Shown: in pieces, positions 15,266-23,769 of the stretch | Numbering within the stretch: the stretch's first letter is position 1 | How the letters are laid out: the number at the start of each line of letters is the position of its first letter | NCBI GenBank assembly: GCA_021773365.1 | Contig: JAJFKF010000112.1 | Location: 1-42,603, forward strand | Length of the DNA: 42,603 nt | Direction: 5' to 3' | Source: Gammaproteobacteria bacterium | Lineage (GTDB): Bacteria; Pseudomonadota; Gammaproteobacteria; Steroidobacterales; Steroidobacteraceae | Made by a program: the position numbers and the translations under genes | The notes under the pieces: model-generated | What the model was told of the DNA's origin: nothing | Database searches by the model: none | Seen by the model: only the letters and a program-made list of their open reading frames with translations

Positions 15266-16516
15266 ATGTTGAGTGTCGTCGCCGGTGCCTGGCCCCTGCT
15301 GCTCGGCATGGGCCTGCTCATGTTCGGAGCGGGCCTTCAAGGCACGCTGATCGGTCTGCGCGCCACGCTGGAGGGCTTTCCCACCGCCGTGACTGGCGTG
15401 GTCATGGCTTGCTACTACCTGGGATTCATCGGCGGCACCATCGCCGCGCCCCACTTCGTGCAGCGGGTGGGGCATATCCGCGTGTTCGCCGCCTTCACCT
15501 CGGTGGCATCGGTCACCATCCTTCTGCAGGGCATCTTCGTCAATCCGCTGATGTGGGGCATCCTGCGCCTGATATCCGGTCTGTGCTTCGCCGGCATCTA
15601 CGTCATCGCCGAGAGCTGGCTCAATGATCGCGCCAGCAGCCACAACCGTGGCAGTCTGCTGGCCATCTACATGCTGGTGCTGTACCTCGGCCTTGGACTG
15701 TCGCAGTTCCTGTTGAATCTGGCTGACCCGTTGGACGCAGACCTGTTCATGCTCATCTCGGCGCTGATCTCCATTGCCCTGGTACCGCTCACGCTGAGCG
15801 GCCAGCGAGCGCCGGAGCTGTCTGTGCCGCAGAAGGTGCGCTACCGGGACCTGTACCGGCTTTCACCGTTGGGCGTGGTGGCGGTGACGGTCGCCGGGAC
15901 GATCAGCGGCATCGTCTTCTCACTCGGACCGGTGTACGCGCGATTGAAGGGCATGGGCACCTCCGAGGTGGCTACGTTCATGAGCGTGACCATCATCGCC
16001 AGCGTGGCGACCCAGTATCCTGTCGGCCGGTTGTCGGATCGCTGGGATCGTCGCACGGTGATCGCCATCGTCTGCACACTGGCCACGGCGGTGGCCGCTG
16101 CCCTCGCCTGTTTCGCCGATCTGCCCCTCAGTCTGTTTCTGCTGCTTTCAGCGATCTTCGGCGGACTGGTATTCACGCTGTACTCGCTGGCCGTTTCTCA
16201 TATCAACGATCACCTGGCGCCCTCGCAGATGGTGGCTGCCAGCGGGGCGCTGATTCTCCTGAATGGCGCCGGCGCCGCCGCCGGGCCGGTGCTCGCCGGC
16301 GCTTTGATGGCGCTCTTCGGTGCGCAGGCCTACTTTGCAACTCTGGCTGCACTGTGTGGGGCGCTGATGATCTACGACCTGTGGCGCAAAACGCGCCGTG
16401 AGCCGGTGTCGATCGAACACAAGGGGCAGTTTATCGGCGCCCAGCCCCAGGCAGTTTCCGGGCAGATCATCGCCGACGCGGCCCAGCAGCAGGCTGTGCA
16501 ATCCGCCCGGGACTAG
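15266..16516 (+). CDS. MFS transporter (YcaD-like)
   Basis: Encodes 416 residues with about 12 hydrophobic helices arranged as two sets of six. The first helix begins VVAGAWPLLLGMGLLMFGAGLQGTLIGLRA. The cytoplasmic loop motif between helices 2 and 3 appears as HFVQRVGHIRVFA, with its equivalent in the second half as PVGRLSDRWDRRTVIAI. The order resembles the YcaD-like branch of the major facilitator superfamily. About 40 hydrophilic residues follow the last helix. Substrate unknown. It has no obvious operon partner; the dps gene follows after 109 bp with its own ribosome site. Confidence 0.87.
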   Translation: MLSVVAGAWPLLLGMGLLMFGAGLQGTLIGLRATLEGFPTAVTGVVMACYYLGFIGGTIAAPHFVQRVGHIRVFAAFTSVASVTILLQGIFVNPLMWGILRLISGLCFAGIYVIAESWLNDRASSHNRGSLLAIYMLVLYLGLGLSQFLLNLADPLDADLFMLISALISIALVPLTLSGQRAPELSVPQKVRYRDLYRLSPLGVVAVTVAGTISGIVFSLGPVYARLKGMGTSEVATFMSVTIIASVATQYPVGRLSDRWDRRTVIAIVCTLATAVAAALACFADLPLSLFLLLSAIFGGLVFTLYSLAVSHINDHLAPSQMVAASGALILLNGAGAAAGPVLAGALMALFGAQAYFATLAALCGALMIYDLWRKTRREPVSIEHKGQFIGAQPQAVSGQIIADAAQQQAVQSARD

Positions 16517-16625
16517 CTGGCGATTGTAAATTTGTCTTCGCCAGTCGGGCGCGCACGGCAACTCGCACTTGATGCAGGATGGAATTAGAATCGCTCTACA
16601 CTTCCCCCACAGCCCAGGAGCGATC

Positions 16626-17117
16626 ATGGCCAAGAGCAACGACGCACCGAAGATCGACATCGGCATTTCCGCCAACGAGCGCAAGGCTATTGCCGAAGGC
16701 CTGTCCAGGATACTGGCTGACACCTATACGTTGTACCTGAAGACGCACAACTACCATTGGAACGTCACCGGCCCGATGTTCAGCACGCTGCACCTGATGT
16801 TCGAGACGCAGTACATCGAACTTGCCGCAGCGGTGGACCTCATCGCCGAACGCATCCGCGCGCTGGGTATGCCGGCGCCCGCCACCTACCGTCAGTTCTC
16901 CAAACTCTCATCCATCAAGGAAGTCGACGGTGTGCCCAGCGCCACGAAGATGATCGCTGATCTGGTCAAGGGCCAGGAAGCGGTGGTACGCACGGCCCGC
17001 TCGGTGTTTCCGCTGGTCGACAAGGCGCGTGATGAGCCCACGGCGGACCTGCTCACCCAACGCATGCAGGTGCATGAGAAAACCGCCTGGATGCTGCGGA
17101 GCCTGTTGCAGGGTTGA
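16626..17117 (+). CDS. dps: Dps-family ferritin-like DNA-protection protein
   Basis: Encodes 163 residues from the ATG at 16626 (aggag nine bases upstream). A reading from 16569 adds 19 residues without a ribosome site and is rejected. The Dps four-helix-bundle signature is clear: [48 protein letters not shown]. It supplies the His and Asp/Glu ferroxidase ligands at the dimer interface. A second conserved part is [12 protein letters not shown] at the C-terminus. Dps dodecamers oxidise and store iron, consume hydrogen peroxide and, in many species, bind DNA. The Lys-poor N-terminus makes strong DNA binding uncertain. Only 3 bp separate it from cydP, so it may be co-transcribed with the bd oxidase. 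Confidence 0.93.
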   Translation: MAKSNDAPKIDIGISANERKAIAEGLSRILADTYTLYLKTHNYHWNVTGPMFSTLHLMFETQYIELAAAVDLIAERIRALGMPAPATYRQFSKLSSIKEVDGVPSATKMIADLVKGQEAVVRTARSVFPLVDKARDEPTADLLTQRMQVHEKTAWMLRSLLQG

Positions 17118-17120
17118 TCG

Positions 17121-17339
17121 ATGGCGGATGCCGTTCCCTCCACGGCCGGTCATCCATCCGCACCAGCCGGAGGCTTGCGGCGCGACCTGCGCCGCAAGCT
17201 GATCGTGCTGCTGGTGGCCAAGGGCATTGGTCTATTCGCCCTGTGGGCATTGTTTTTTTCACCCAGCCACCGCATGGAGGTGACCGCGCCGCTGGCTGAA
17301 CGTCAATTGGCGCTGGATGCGAAGGCAGAAAAACAGTGA
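17121..17339 (+). CDS. cydP: Cytochrome bd oxidase small subunit CydP
   Basis: Encodes 72 residues. A Pro/Ala-rich N-terminus is followed by LRRDLRRKLIVLLVAKGIGLFALWALFFSPSH, one membrane helix at about 27-46 with a basic cytoplasmic flank. The C-terminal tail is hydrophilic. Length, topology and position directly before cydA fit the CydP family of putative bd-oxidase small subunits. Its stop overlaps the GTG of cydA by four bases (GTGA). Confidence 0.8.
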   Translation: MADAVPSTAGHPSAPAGGLRRDLRRKLIVLLVAKGIGLFALWALFFSPSHRMEVTAPLAERQLALDAKAEKQ

Positions 17340-18889
17340 TTGATTTCGACGTGGTGCATCTCTCGCGACTGCAGTTCGCGATCACCGCCCTGTATCACTT
17401 CCTCTTCGTGCCGCTCACCCTCGGGCTGTCCATGATCCTGGTCATCATGGAATCGGTATACGTGATGACCGGGCGGGAAGTCTGGAAACAGATGACGAAG
17501 TTCTGGGGGATGCTGTTTGGCATCAACTTCGCCATGGGGGTAGCCACCGGTATCACCATGGAATTTCAGTTCGGCACCAACTGGGCGTACTACTCCCACT
17601 ACGTGGGCGATATTTTCGGCGTGCCGCTGGCCATTGAAGGTCTGATGGCCTTCTTCCTGGAATCGACCTTCGTTGGTCTGTTCTTCTTCGGCTGGGACCG
17701 CCTCTCGAAGGTGGGCCATCTGATAGTCACCGCCCTAGTGGCGCTGGGCTCAAGCCTCTCGGCGTTATGGATCCTGATCGCCAACGCCTGGATGCAGAAT
17801 CCGGTGGGCGCGAAGTTCAACTACGAGACCATGCGCATGGAGCTGACCTCCATCGCGGAAGTGTTCTTCAACCCCGTCGCGCAGGCCAAGTTCGTACATA
17901 CCGTGGCCGCCGGCTACGTCGTCGGTTCGGTCTTCGTGCTGGCGATCAGCGCCTGGTATCTGCTGCGCCGACGCAATGTCGAGGTGGCCAAACGCTCCTT
18001 TGTCGTGGCGGCCAGCTTCGGTCTGGCCTGTTCACTGTCGGTGGTGGTGCTGGGCGATGAGTCCGGCTATGTGGCCGGCGAGAATCAGAAGATGAAAGTG
18101 GCTGCCATCGAGGCTGAATGGGAAACCGCACCGGCGCCCGCCGGGTTCACCGTCTTCGGCCTGCCGGACATGGAGACCCGCAGAACCCGCGCCGAAATCA
18201 AGGTGCCGTGGATGCTGGGTCTGATCGCCACCCGTTCCCTGGACGAGGAAGTTCCCGGCATCACTGAACTGGTCGCGCATGCACATACGCGCATTGTCAG
18301 CGGCCTTGCGGCGCATGCCGCGTTACAGGTATTGCGTCGTAAGCCGGAAGATCCGGCCGCGCGGGAGCGCTTTGAGGCTCACCTGCCGGATCTTGGCTAT
18401 GCTCTCCTGCTGCTGCGATACGTGGATGACCCTGCGCAGGCCAGCGCAAAGGACATCGAACAGGCCGCCTGGTCGACGGTGCCCAACGTGCCGGTGCTTT
18501 TCTGGAGCTTCCGCATCATGGTGGGGCTGGGCCTTTTCTTCATCGCGCTGTTTGCAGCTGCATTTTATTTTTCGGCGCGGCGGAATTTCGAAAACAGGCG
18601 TGGCTTCCTCAAGCTTGCCTTCCTGAGTCTGCCGCTGCCGTGGATCGCCGCCGAACTGGGCTGGATCGTGGCCGAGTACGGTCGCCAGCCCTGGGCCATC
18701 GATGGTGTCCTGCCTACCTTCCTTGGTGTTTCCTCCACGGCGGTCAGCAATGTCTGGATGTCGCTCACCGGATTCATCGTCTTCTACACCGCACTGGCCG
18801 TGGTGGATATCTGGCTGATGGTGCGGATGATCCGTCGCGGGCCGGACGGACTGGGCTATTGGCCAGACCCGGGGACCTCACATGCCTGA
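17336..18889 (+). CDS. cydA: Cytochrome bd ubiquinol oxidase subunit I
   Basis: Encodes 517 residues from a GTG start. Haem ligands are present: H21 ([10 protein letters not shown]. coli H19) for b595, and H188 ([10 protein letters not shown]) and M395 (FRIMVGLG) for b558. The quinol-binding Q-loop follows [28 protein letters not shown], conserved near the last helices, is present ([10 protein letters not shown]). The total length is close to E. coli CydA (522), so this is the long Q-loop type. The enzyme oxidises quinol and reduces oxygen to water at the inner membrane with high oxygen affinity. It overlaps cydP by 4 bases and cydB by 8. Confidence 0.97.
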   Translation: MIDFDVVHLSRLQFAITALYHFLFVPLTLGLSMILVIMESVYVMTGREVWKQMTKFWGMLFGINFAMGVATGITMEFQFGTNWAYYSHYVGDIFGVPLAIEGLMAFFLESTFVGLFFFGWDRLSKVGHLIVTALVALGSSLSALWILIANAWMQNPVGAKFNYETMRMELTSIAEVFFNPVAQAKFVHTVAAGYVVGSVFVLAISAWYLLRRRNVEVAKRSFVVAASFGLACSLSVVVLGDESGYVAGENQKMKVAAIEAEWETAPAPAGFTVFGLPDMETRRTRAEIKVPWMLGLIATRSLDEEVPGITELVAHAHTRIVSGLAAHAALQVLRRKPEDPAARERFEAHLPDLGYALLLLRYVDDPAQASAKDIEQAAWSTVPNVPVLFWSFRIMVGLGLFFIALFAAAFYFSARRNFENRRGFLKLAFLSLPLPWIAAELGWIVAEYGRQPWAIDGVLPTFLGVSSTAVSNVWMSLTGFIVFYTALAVVDIWLMVRMIRRGPDGLGYWPDPGTSHA

Positions 18890-20015
18890 CTATGAATCCC
18901 TGAGGCTGATCTGGTGGTTAATCCTGGGCGTGCTGCTGATCGGCTTCGCCGTCACCGGCGGTTACGACCTTGGTGTGGGTGCCATCTATCGTTTCATCGG
19001 CCGCAATGATGCGCAGCGGCGCATGTTGCTCGAATCAATCGAACCGGCCTGGGAGGGCAATCAGGTCTGGTTCATTCTTGGCGGCGGCGCAGCCTTTGCC
19101 GCCTGGCCGCTGTTGTATGCGGCGTCGTTTTCCAGTTTCTACATGGCCATGTTTCTGCTGCTGGTGGCACTCATCCTGCGGCCGGTGGGATTCACCTTCC
19201 GCAACAAAATCAGCGATGCCCGCTGGCGCAATGGGTGGGACTGGGCGTTGTTCGTCGGCGGCGCTGCTCCGGCGCTGCTGTTCGGGGTGGCGTTTGGTAA
19301 TTTGTTTCTGGGAGTGCCGTTTCACTTCGATGAACTGCAGCGACCAGTGTACAGCGGCGGTTTCCTTACCCTGCTGCACCCCTTCGCCCTGCTGGTGGGC
19401 CTGGTCAGCCTCAGCATGCTGGCCATGCACGGCGCAGCCTATGCGGCGCTGAAGACGGATGAACCCACGGCTACCCGCGCCGCTGCGATCGGGAAGATCG
19501 CCGCGGCAGTCTTCGTTCTGGCGTTCATCGCCGCGGGCTTCTGGGTGGCCGACCTGCCGGGACATCGAATCAGCAGCGCCTATGCCGGTACGCTGCCTTC
19601 CAACCCGCTGTTGAAAACCGTTGCTGTGCTATCCGGCGGCTGGCTGGAGAACTTCCGCCAGCATATCGTGCTGTGGCTGGCGCCGGTGGTAGCCATTGCC
19701 GCAGCGGGTGCAACCGCGGTGCTGCTGAACGCCGGGCGCGCCGGCCTGGCCTTTTTTGCCAGCTGTCTCACCCAGACTGGCACCATACTCACCGGTGGCA
19801 TCGCGCTATTTCCCTTTCTGATGCCCTCCTCCAGCCAGCCCGGTCACGGTTTGACGGTATGGGATGCTTCCAGCAGCGAGAAGACACTGCGCATCATGCT
19901 GATTGCCGTCGTCGTGCTGCTGCCCATCGTGCTGGCCTACACGACCTGGGTGTTTCGCGTGCTGAAGGGTCGCGTGACACTGGAACACGTCAGCAATAAC
20001 AGCGACCTGTATTAG
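18882..20015 (+). CDS. cydB: Cytochrome bd ubiquinol oxidase subunit II
   Basis: Encodes 377 residues, matching E. coli CydB (379). Hallmarks are [81 protein letters not shown], and near the end [33 protein letters not shown]. There are eight or nine membrane helices. It forms the heterodimer with CydA. The ATG lies 8 bases inside the cydA end, and the TAG overlaps the ribosome-binding site of cydX. Confidence 0.97.
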   Translation: MPDYESLRLIWWLILGVLLIGFAVTGGYDLGVGAIYRFIGRNDAQRRMLLESIEPAWEGNQVWFILGGGAAFAAWPLLYAASFSSFYMAMFLLLVALILRPVGFTFRNKISDARWRNGWDWALFVGGAAPALLFGVAFGNLFLGVPFHFDELQRPVYSGGFLTLLHPFALLVGLVSLSMLAMHGAAYAALKTDEPTATRAAAIGKIAAAVFVLAFIAAGFWVADLPGHRISSAYAGTLPSNPLLKTVAVLSGGWLENFRQHIVLWLAPVVAIAAAGATAVLLNAGRAGLAFFASCLTQTGTILTGGIALFPFLMPSSSQPGHGLTVWDASSSEKTLRIMLIAVVVLLPIVLAYTTWVFRVLKGRVTLEHVSNNSDLY

Positions 20016-20026
20016 GAGTTCGAACC

Positions 20027-20122
20027 ATGTGGTATTTCAGCTGGATACTGGGTGTGGGACTGGCGCTGACCTTTGGCGTGCTCAATGCCATCTGGTACGA
20101 GGTGCGGCAGGGACGAGAATAG
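20027..20122 (+). CDS. cydX: Cytochrome bd small subunit CydX
   Basis: A 31-residue gene (MWYFSWILGVGLALTFGVLN followed by AIWYEVRQGRE). It matches the CydX signature M-W-Y-F-x-W-I-L-G with a single membrane helix. The ribosome site aggag (20014-20018) overlaps the cydB stop and sits eight bases before the ATG. CydX stabilises the haem groups in CydAB. It closes the operon. Confidence 0.95.
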   Translation: MWYFSWILGVGLALTFGVLNAIWYEVRQGRE

Positions 20123-20131
20123 TCCTCCGGG

Positions 20132-20147
20132 AGCGGCAACTGCCGCT
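20132..20147. terminator. Small hairpin between cydX and the convergent protease gene
   Basis: Arms agcggc and gccgct (6 bp, 4-base loop) lie in the 40-bp gap between the two stops. More partial pairing is possible outside (gg/cc with a bulge). There is no T-tract, so as a terminator it is weak. Confidence 0.35.
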
Positions 20148-20162
20148 GCTCCAGCCAGGCTA

Positions 20163-23100
20163 CTAGCCGATGTTCAGGCGGTAGCGGGCCTCGCGTCGGC
20201 TGCCGTTGCTGTGTTCGGTAATCACCCGGATGATCCAGACCGGGCTGCCTTGCAGCGCGGTCGCGGGAATATTGCCGAGCAGGCCCTGGCGAACCGCTGA
20301 CTTCAGCGGCTCGCCGATACGCTGCCAGCTTTCCGGATTCTCGCCGCGGCCGACCTCCACCCACGCCCGGGCGAAGGCGTTCGCATCGGCGGTGCCCGCC
20401 ACCTGCGCCACGGGCTTGCCCTGCACGGAGGCCACGCTCACCGCATCGATCTGCACCTGGACGAAGTCATCCGGATCGGCCGCCAGCGCCGCGCGCGCAT
20501 CAAGCAGCCCGTAGCCGGTGAACTGATCACGCCCCGGGGTATCGATGTCTCGCGCGGATTGCTCCAGCATGCGACGCACCTGCACATGCGTCAGCGCGGG
20601 ATTATTCGACCAGATCAGCGATGCCACGGCAGTCACCAGTGGCGCGGCGAATGATGTGCCGTCAGCGCGATAGTAACGGCGGTCCAACCCGGCGATTGCC
20701 GCACCGCGCTTGTACGGCGTATCCGCCGAGGTCAGGCGAAAATCGGTTTCGCGCGCGCGCAGGCTCATGACATGCATGCCCGGTGCGGCAATATCAACGC
20801 GCTTGCCCCAGTTGGAAAATTCCGCGCGCTGATCCTCCAGATCCGTGGCTGCCACGGTGATCGCATGTTCCAGCCCTGCCGGACTGACCTTGTCCACATC
20901 CTCGGCGGCGTTGCCGGCCGCCACCACCACCAGCACGCCGCTGCGGTCGGCGTAATCGAGCGCGTCCTGCACCGCCCTGGGCAGGCCCGGACCGGCCGCG
21001 CTCATATTGATGATTCTCGCGCCGTTCTCCACGGCGTAGACAATCGCCTGCGACAGCCAGGAGGCGCGCGTATGCCCGAAGTTGTTCAGCGCCTTGAGCA
21101 CCATGATGCGCGCGTTGGGATTGATGCCATCGATACCCGCGCGGTTGCCGGCCCTGGCGGCGATCAGGCCACTGACGAAGGTGCCATGGCCATCGTAGTC
21201 CCAGGGCGTGTTGCTGAACTCCAGGAAGTCCCAGCCGATGATGTCGTCCACATAGCCGTTGTCATCGTCATCGATGCCGTTGCCCGGAATTTCCCCGGGA
21301 TTGCGCCAGATGTTCTTCCAGTCAAGGTCGTAATGATGGTAGTCCAGACCCGTGTCGATTACCGCCACCACCACCGGTGTGGCATCGGGCGCGATCTGCT
21401 TCCAGGCCGAGGTATCGTCCTGGGTAAAGCCGATCCGCCTGATGGCCCATTGATCGTGAACGCGCTTGCCGTGCAGCAGCCCCACCGTGCCGCTTAGCAC
21501 GGGAAACGCCTCGGTCGCACAGCTGTTGTTCTCAATCCACTGCTGGCCCGGCACCTTGTCGGCAAGCAGACCCGTGAGCGACCCCTTTCTGGTAATACTC
21601 AAGTACTGGTCGCCGCCGATGTTCCAGCTTGAACTCAGATACGGCTTCGGGCCAGCGGAGCCTTTCGCAAATGCACGATCAAGATACTCGCTCATATGGC
21701 GCATTGACGATTCGTAGTCCTGTCCCGCGAATTTTACCGTGGCACTGTCATAGGGCGTCACCTGCAGGGAATAACCAGTCCAATCGTCTTTCAGGCTGTA
21801 ACCAAACTGATGCCTGGTCGCATCAAAGTCTTTCGGCGGATAGGCAAGGCTACGCTTCGGCCGTGGTGAAAACTTGTCGGGAAAATTGAAATTGTTCCGC
21901 TCAAAATCGTAGTCCGACCGAGGAGCATCGAGGCGCAGCCTGAAGCGGGTGTCGTAGTCCGGAATGCTGCCGCCGCCCTGCGGCTGGGAATACTTCGGCG
22001 ACAGCAGGTACGGATCCGGCTGGAACTCACCGTAGCGAACGCGCCCGGTTTCATCCGCAAAGCCGCGGGAGGAGCCGAGATCGGAATTCAGTTCGGTATC
22101 CGGCAACCCGCCTGCATACGGCAGAGGCAATAGCTGCCCATAGGGTGTCACCGGCGTCAGCGCGGCGCCGATTGCCGGAATCCTCCCGGTCGCGCCGCTC
22201 TCGAGTTGACGCTCCGTCGTGAGGTAGTAATCCTTGGTCCAGTCGACATCGACACCCAGCGCCAACCCAAGCGAGGGCGAGGTCCACCCGCTCCGGGGCG
22301 CCTGCGTGGCGCTGGCGGCAGCAGTTGCCGGCGAGGCCTGTGCCGCGGGCGCATCGGCCCAGGATGGATCGCCGGTCTGCGCGGTCGCCGCCACTTCCGG
22401 CGCGATGAAAGGCGTGAGAAGGGTCAGTATCTGCCGCCGCGTGTCCCGCCAAATCGCCTCCGCCGCATCGTAGTCAGCTTTGTTCTCGCGCAGCTTCCAG
22501 TCAGACAGCGTCCAGTCGCCGTATAAGCTCATCTGGTCGCGACTTTTCATGCGCAGCTCATATATGGGTCTGAGCTCCTCGAGCAGATGTGCCACTTCCG
22601 GACTGCGCTCCACCAGCGACCAGGGGGGCACACCGCGATCCCACTGCTGCAGCGGCGTGCTGGGCTCAGGTTTCGCCGGTGCCCCGGCGTTCGATGCCCC
22701 GCCATTGCCCGCCGGTGCATCGGTTTGTCCTCCATTCTCATCACCCGTGCCACCGGAGTCGCCTGTGCCAGCAGAATCGGGAGCTGGCGGCTGATCTGTG
22801 CCGGGCGAATCGCCAGCCTCTCGCGGCTCAGGTGGAATCTCTGTCGGAATGATCGATGGTAGCGCATCACCGTACGGGATAAAGAAATTGTCCCCGACTC
22901 GGCCTCCCTGGCCGTATCCGCCGAGCCATGGTGAATGCGCCCAACCCGGAAGCACCTGGCCGCTGCCGAAATTACATAGCGTATTGAAATCCACCGAACC
23001 GGAAAATCCACTGGAGAACTGGCCGTACAGATCAAGCGCCGTATACAGCTCCGGGTTGCCCGCGGATGCCGCGGTGCGCGTGCCATCGCCAAGGGCGCTG

Positions 23101-23534
23101 CCCGGATTGGTGGTCAGAAAAACCACGCCATTTGTTGCGCGCGAACCGTACAAGGTTGCTGCCGCTGCTCCCTTGAGTATCTCGATACTCTTGATGTCAT
23201 CAGGCGATACGCCCTCCAGGCCACCGCTGATCGGCACGCCGTCGACCACAACCAGAGGATTGCCGACGCCCGATGTAAAATCACTGCCCACGCCGCGAAT
23301 GGTGATATTCGAAGATCCAGCATTCGTACCTGACGTCTGTGCCAGACCGGGAACCACGCCGGTCAAGTCCTGCAAACCTCGCGGTGACAGCGCCAGATCA
23401 GCAGCATCGATGGTGTCCACTGAAATCGGGACATTCGTCGATTCGACGTTGGACCCGCCGCGCGCGAGTACCAGCGAGCCGAGCGAAGCAATGCAGCCAA
23501 AGGCCACGAGCAGACTGATCGTAATCCGGCTCAT
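20163..23534 (-). CDS. SusC-like TonB plug domain fused to S8 subtilisin protease
   Basis: Encodes 1123 residues; gggaggg precedes the ATG. Signal peptide about 1-24. Residues 35-145 are a TonB-receptor plug of SusC/RagA style: VPISVDTIDAADL, NITIRGVGS, LVVVDGVPISGG (94-105), SPDDIKSIEILKGAAAATLYGSRATNGVVFLTTN (110-143). No beta-barrel follows. Instead there is a Gly/Asp/Pro linker (about 234-296), a region of about 400 residues with no recognised family (rich in Tyr/Asp/Pro), and then a complete S8 peptidase at about 720-1010. The catalytic residues are D727 (AVIDTGLD), H783 (DGHGTFVSG), oxyanion N875 (AAGN) and S961 (DGTSFAAP). An Asp-rich probable calcium loop precedes the His motif. The C-terminal 100 residues resemble the beta domain of secreted proteobacterial subtilisins. 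No TonB box was seen ahead of the plug. The protein is probably exported. Its own role is unknown; it may be an envelope or extracellular protease whose plug is a binding or anchoring module. Confidence 0.88.
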   Translation of the reverse strand: MSRITISLLVAFGCIASLGSLVLARGGSNVESTNVPISVDTIDAADLALSPRGLQDLTGVVPGLAQTSGTNAGSSNITIRGVGSDFTSGVGNPLVVVDGVPISGGLEGVSPDDIKSIEILKGAAAATLYGSRATNGVVFLTTNPGSALGDGTRTAASAGNPELYTALDLYGQFSSGFSGSVDFNTLCNFGSGQVLPGWAHSPWLGGYGQGGRVGDNFFIPYGDALPSIIPTEIPPEPREAGDSPGTDQPPAPDSAGTGDSGGTGDENGGQTDAPAGNGGASNAGAPAKPEPSTPLQQWDRGVPPWSLVERSPEVAHLLEELRPIYELRMKSRDQMSLYGDWTLSDWKLRENKADYDAAEAIWRDTRRQILTLLTPFIAPEVAATAQTGDPSWADAPAAQASPATAAASATQAPRSGWTSPSLGLALGVDVDWTKDYYLTTERQLESGATGRIPAIGAALTPVTPYGQLLPLPYAGGLPDTELNSDLGSSRGFADETGRVRYGEFQPDPYLLSPKYSQPQGGGSIPDYDTRFRLRLDAPRSDYDFERNNFNFPDKFSPRPKRSLAYPPKDFDATRHQFGYSLKDDWTGYSLQVTPYDSATVKFAGQDYESSMRHMSEYLDRAFAKGSAGPKPYLSSSWNIGGDQYLSITRKGSLTGLLADKVPGQQWIENNSCATEAFPVLSGTVGLLHGKRVHDQWAIRRIGFTQDDTSAWKQIAPDATPVVVAVIDTGLDYHHYDLDWKNIWRNPGEIPGNGIDDDDNGYVDDIIGWDFLEFSNTPWDYDGHGTFVSGLIAARAGNRAGIDGINPNARIMVLKALNNFGHTRASWLSQAIVYAVENGARIINMSAAGPGLPRAVQDALDYADRSGVLVVVAAGNAAEDVDKVSPAGLEHAITVAATDLEDQRAEFSNWGKRVDIAAPGMHVMSLRARETDFRLTSADTPYKRGAAIAGLDRRYYRADGTSFAAPLVTAVASLIWSNNPALTHVQVRRMLEQSARDIDTPGRDQFTGYGLLDARAALAADPDDFVQVQIDAVSVASVQGKPVAQVAGTADANAFARAWVEVGRGENPESWQRIGEPLKSAVRQGLLGNIPATALQGSPVWIIRVITEHSNGSRREARYRLNIG

Positions 23535-23687
23535 CGGGCGCCCTCCCCCAGCTGTTTCATGTATCGCCGCCTTGCCTGTGCTGCGCCGGGTTTCTGCGAA
23601 AATTCGGCTTTCCCAGGGTTCAGTTTAATGGGTTAAGATATCATGGCCTGTTTGCTGATACTTGCCGGACAAATGAGACAATATGCG

Positions 23688-23699
23688 CACCCTAGGGTG
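23688..23699. promoter_or_regulatory. 12-bp perfect palindrome in the divergent intergenic region
   Basis: CACCCTAGGGTG is perfectly self-complementary. It lies in the 235-bp gap between the divergent plug-protease and beta-barrel genes, 154 bp and 70 bp from their starts. It is a candidate operator for a dimeric regulator. No regulator gene is adjacent and I found no second copy in the gap. Confidence 0.35.
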
Positions 23700-23769
23700 T
23701 GCTCTGGATTCATTCTAATAGCAAAAATACCTGCAATTAATGCTCCAAACAACCACAGGGGACACTCCA

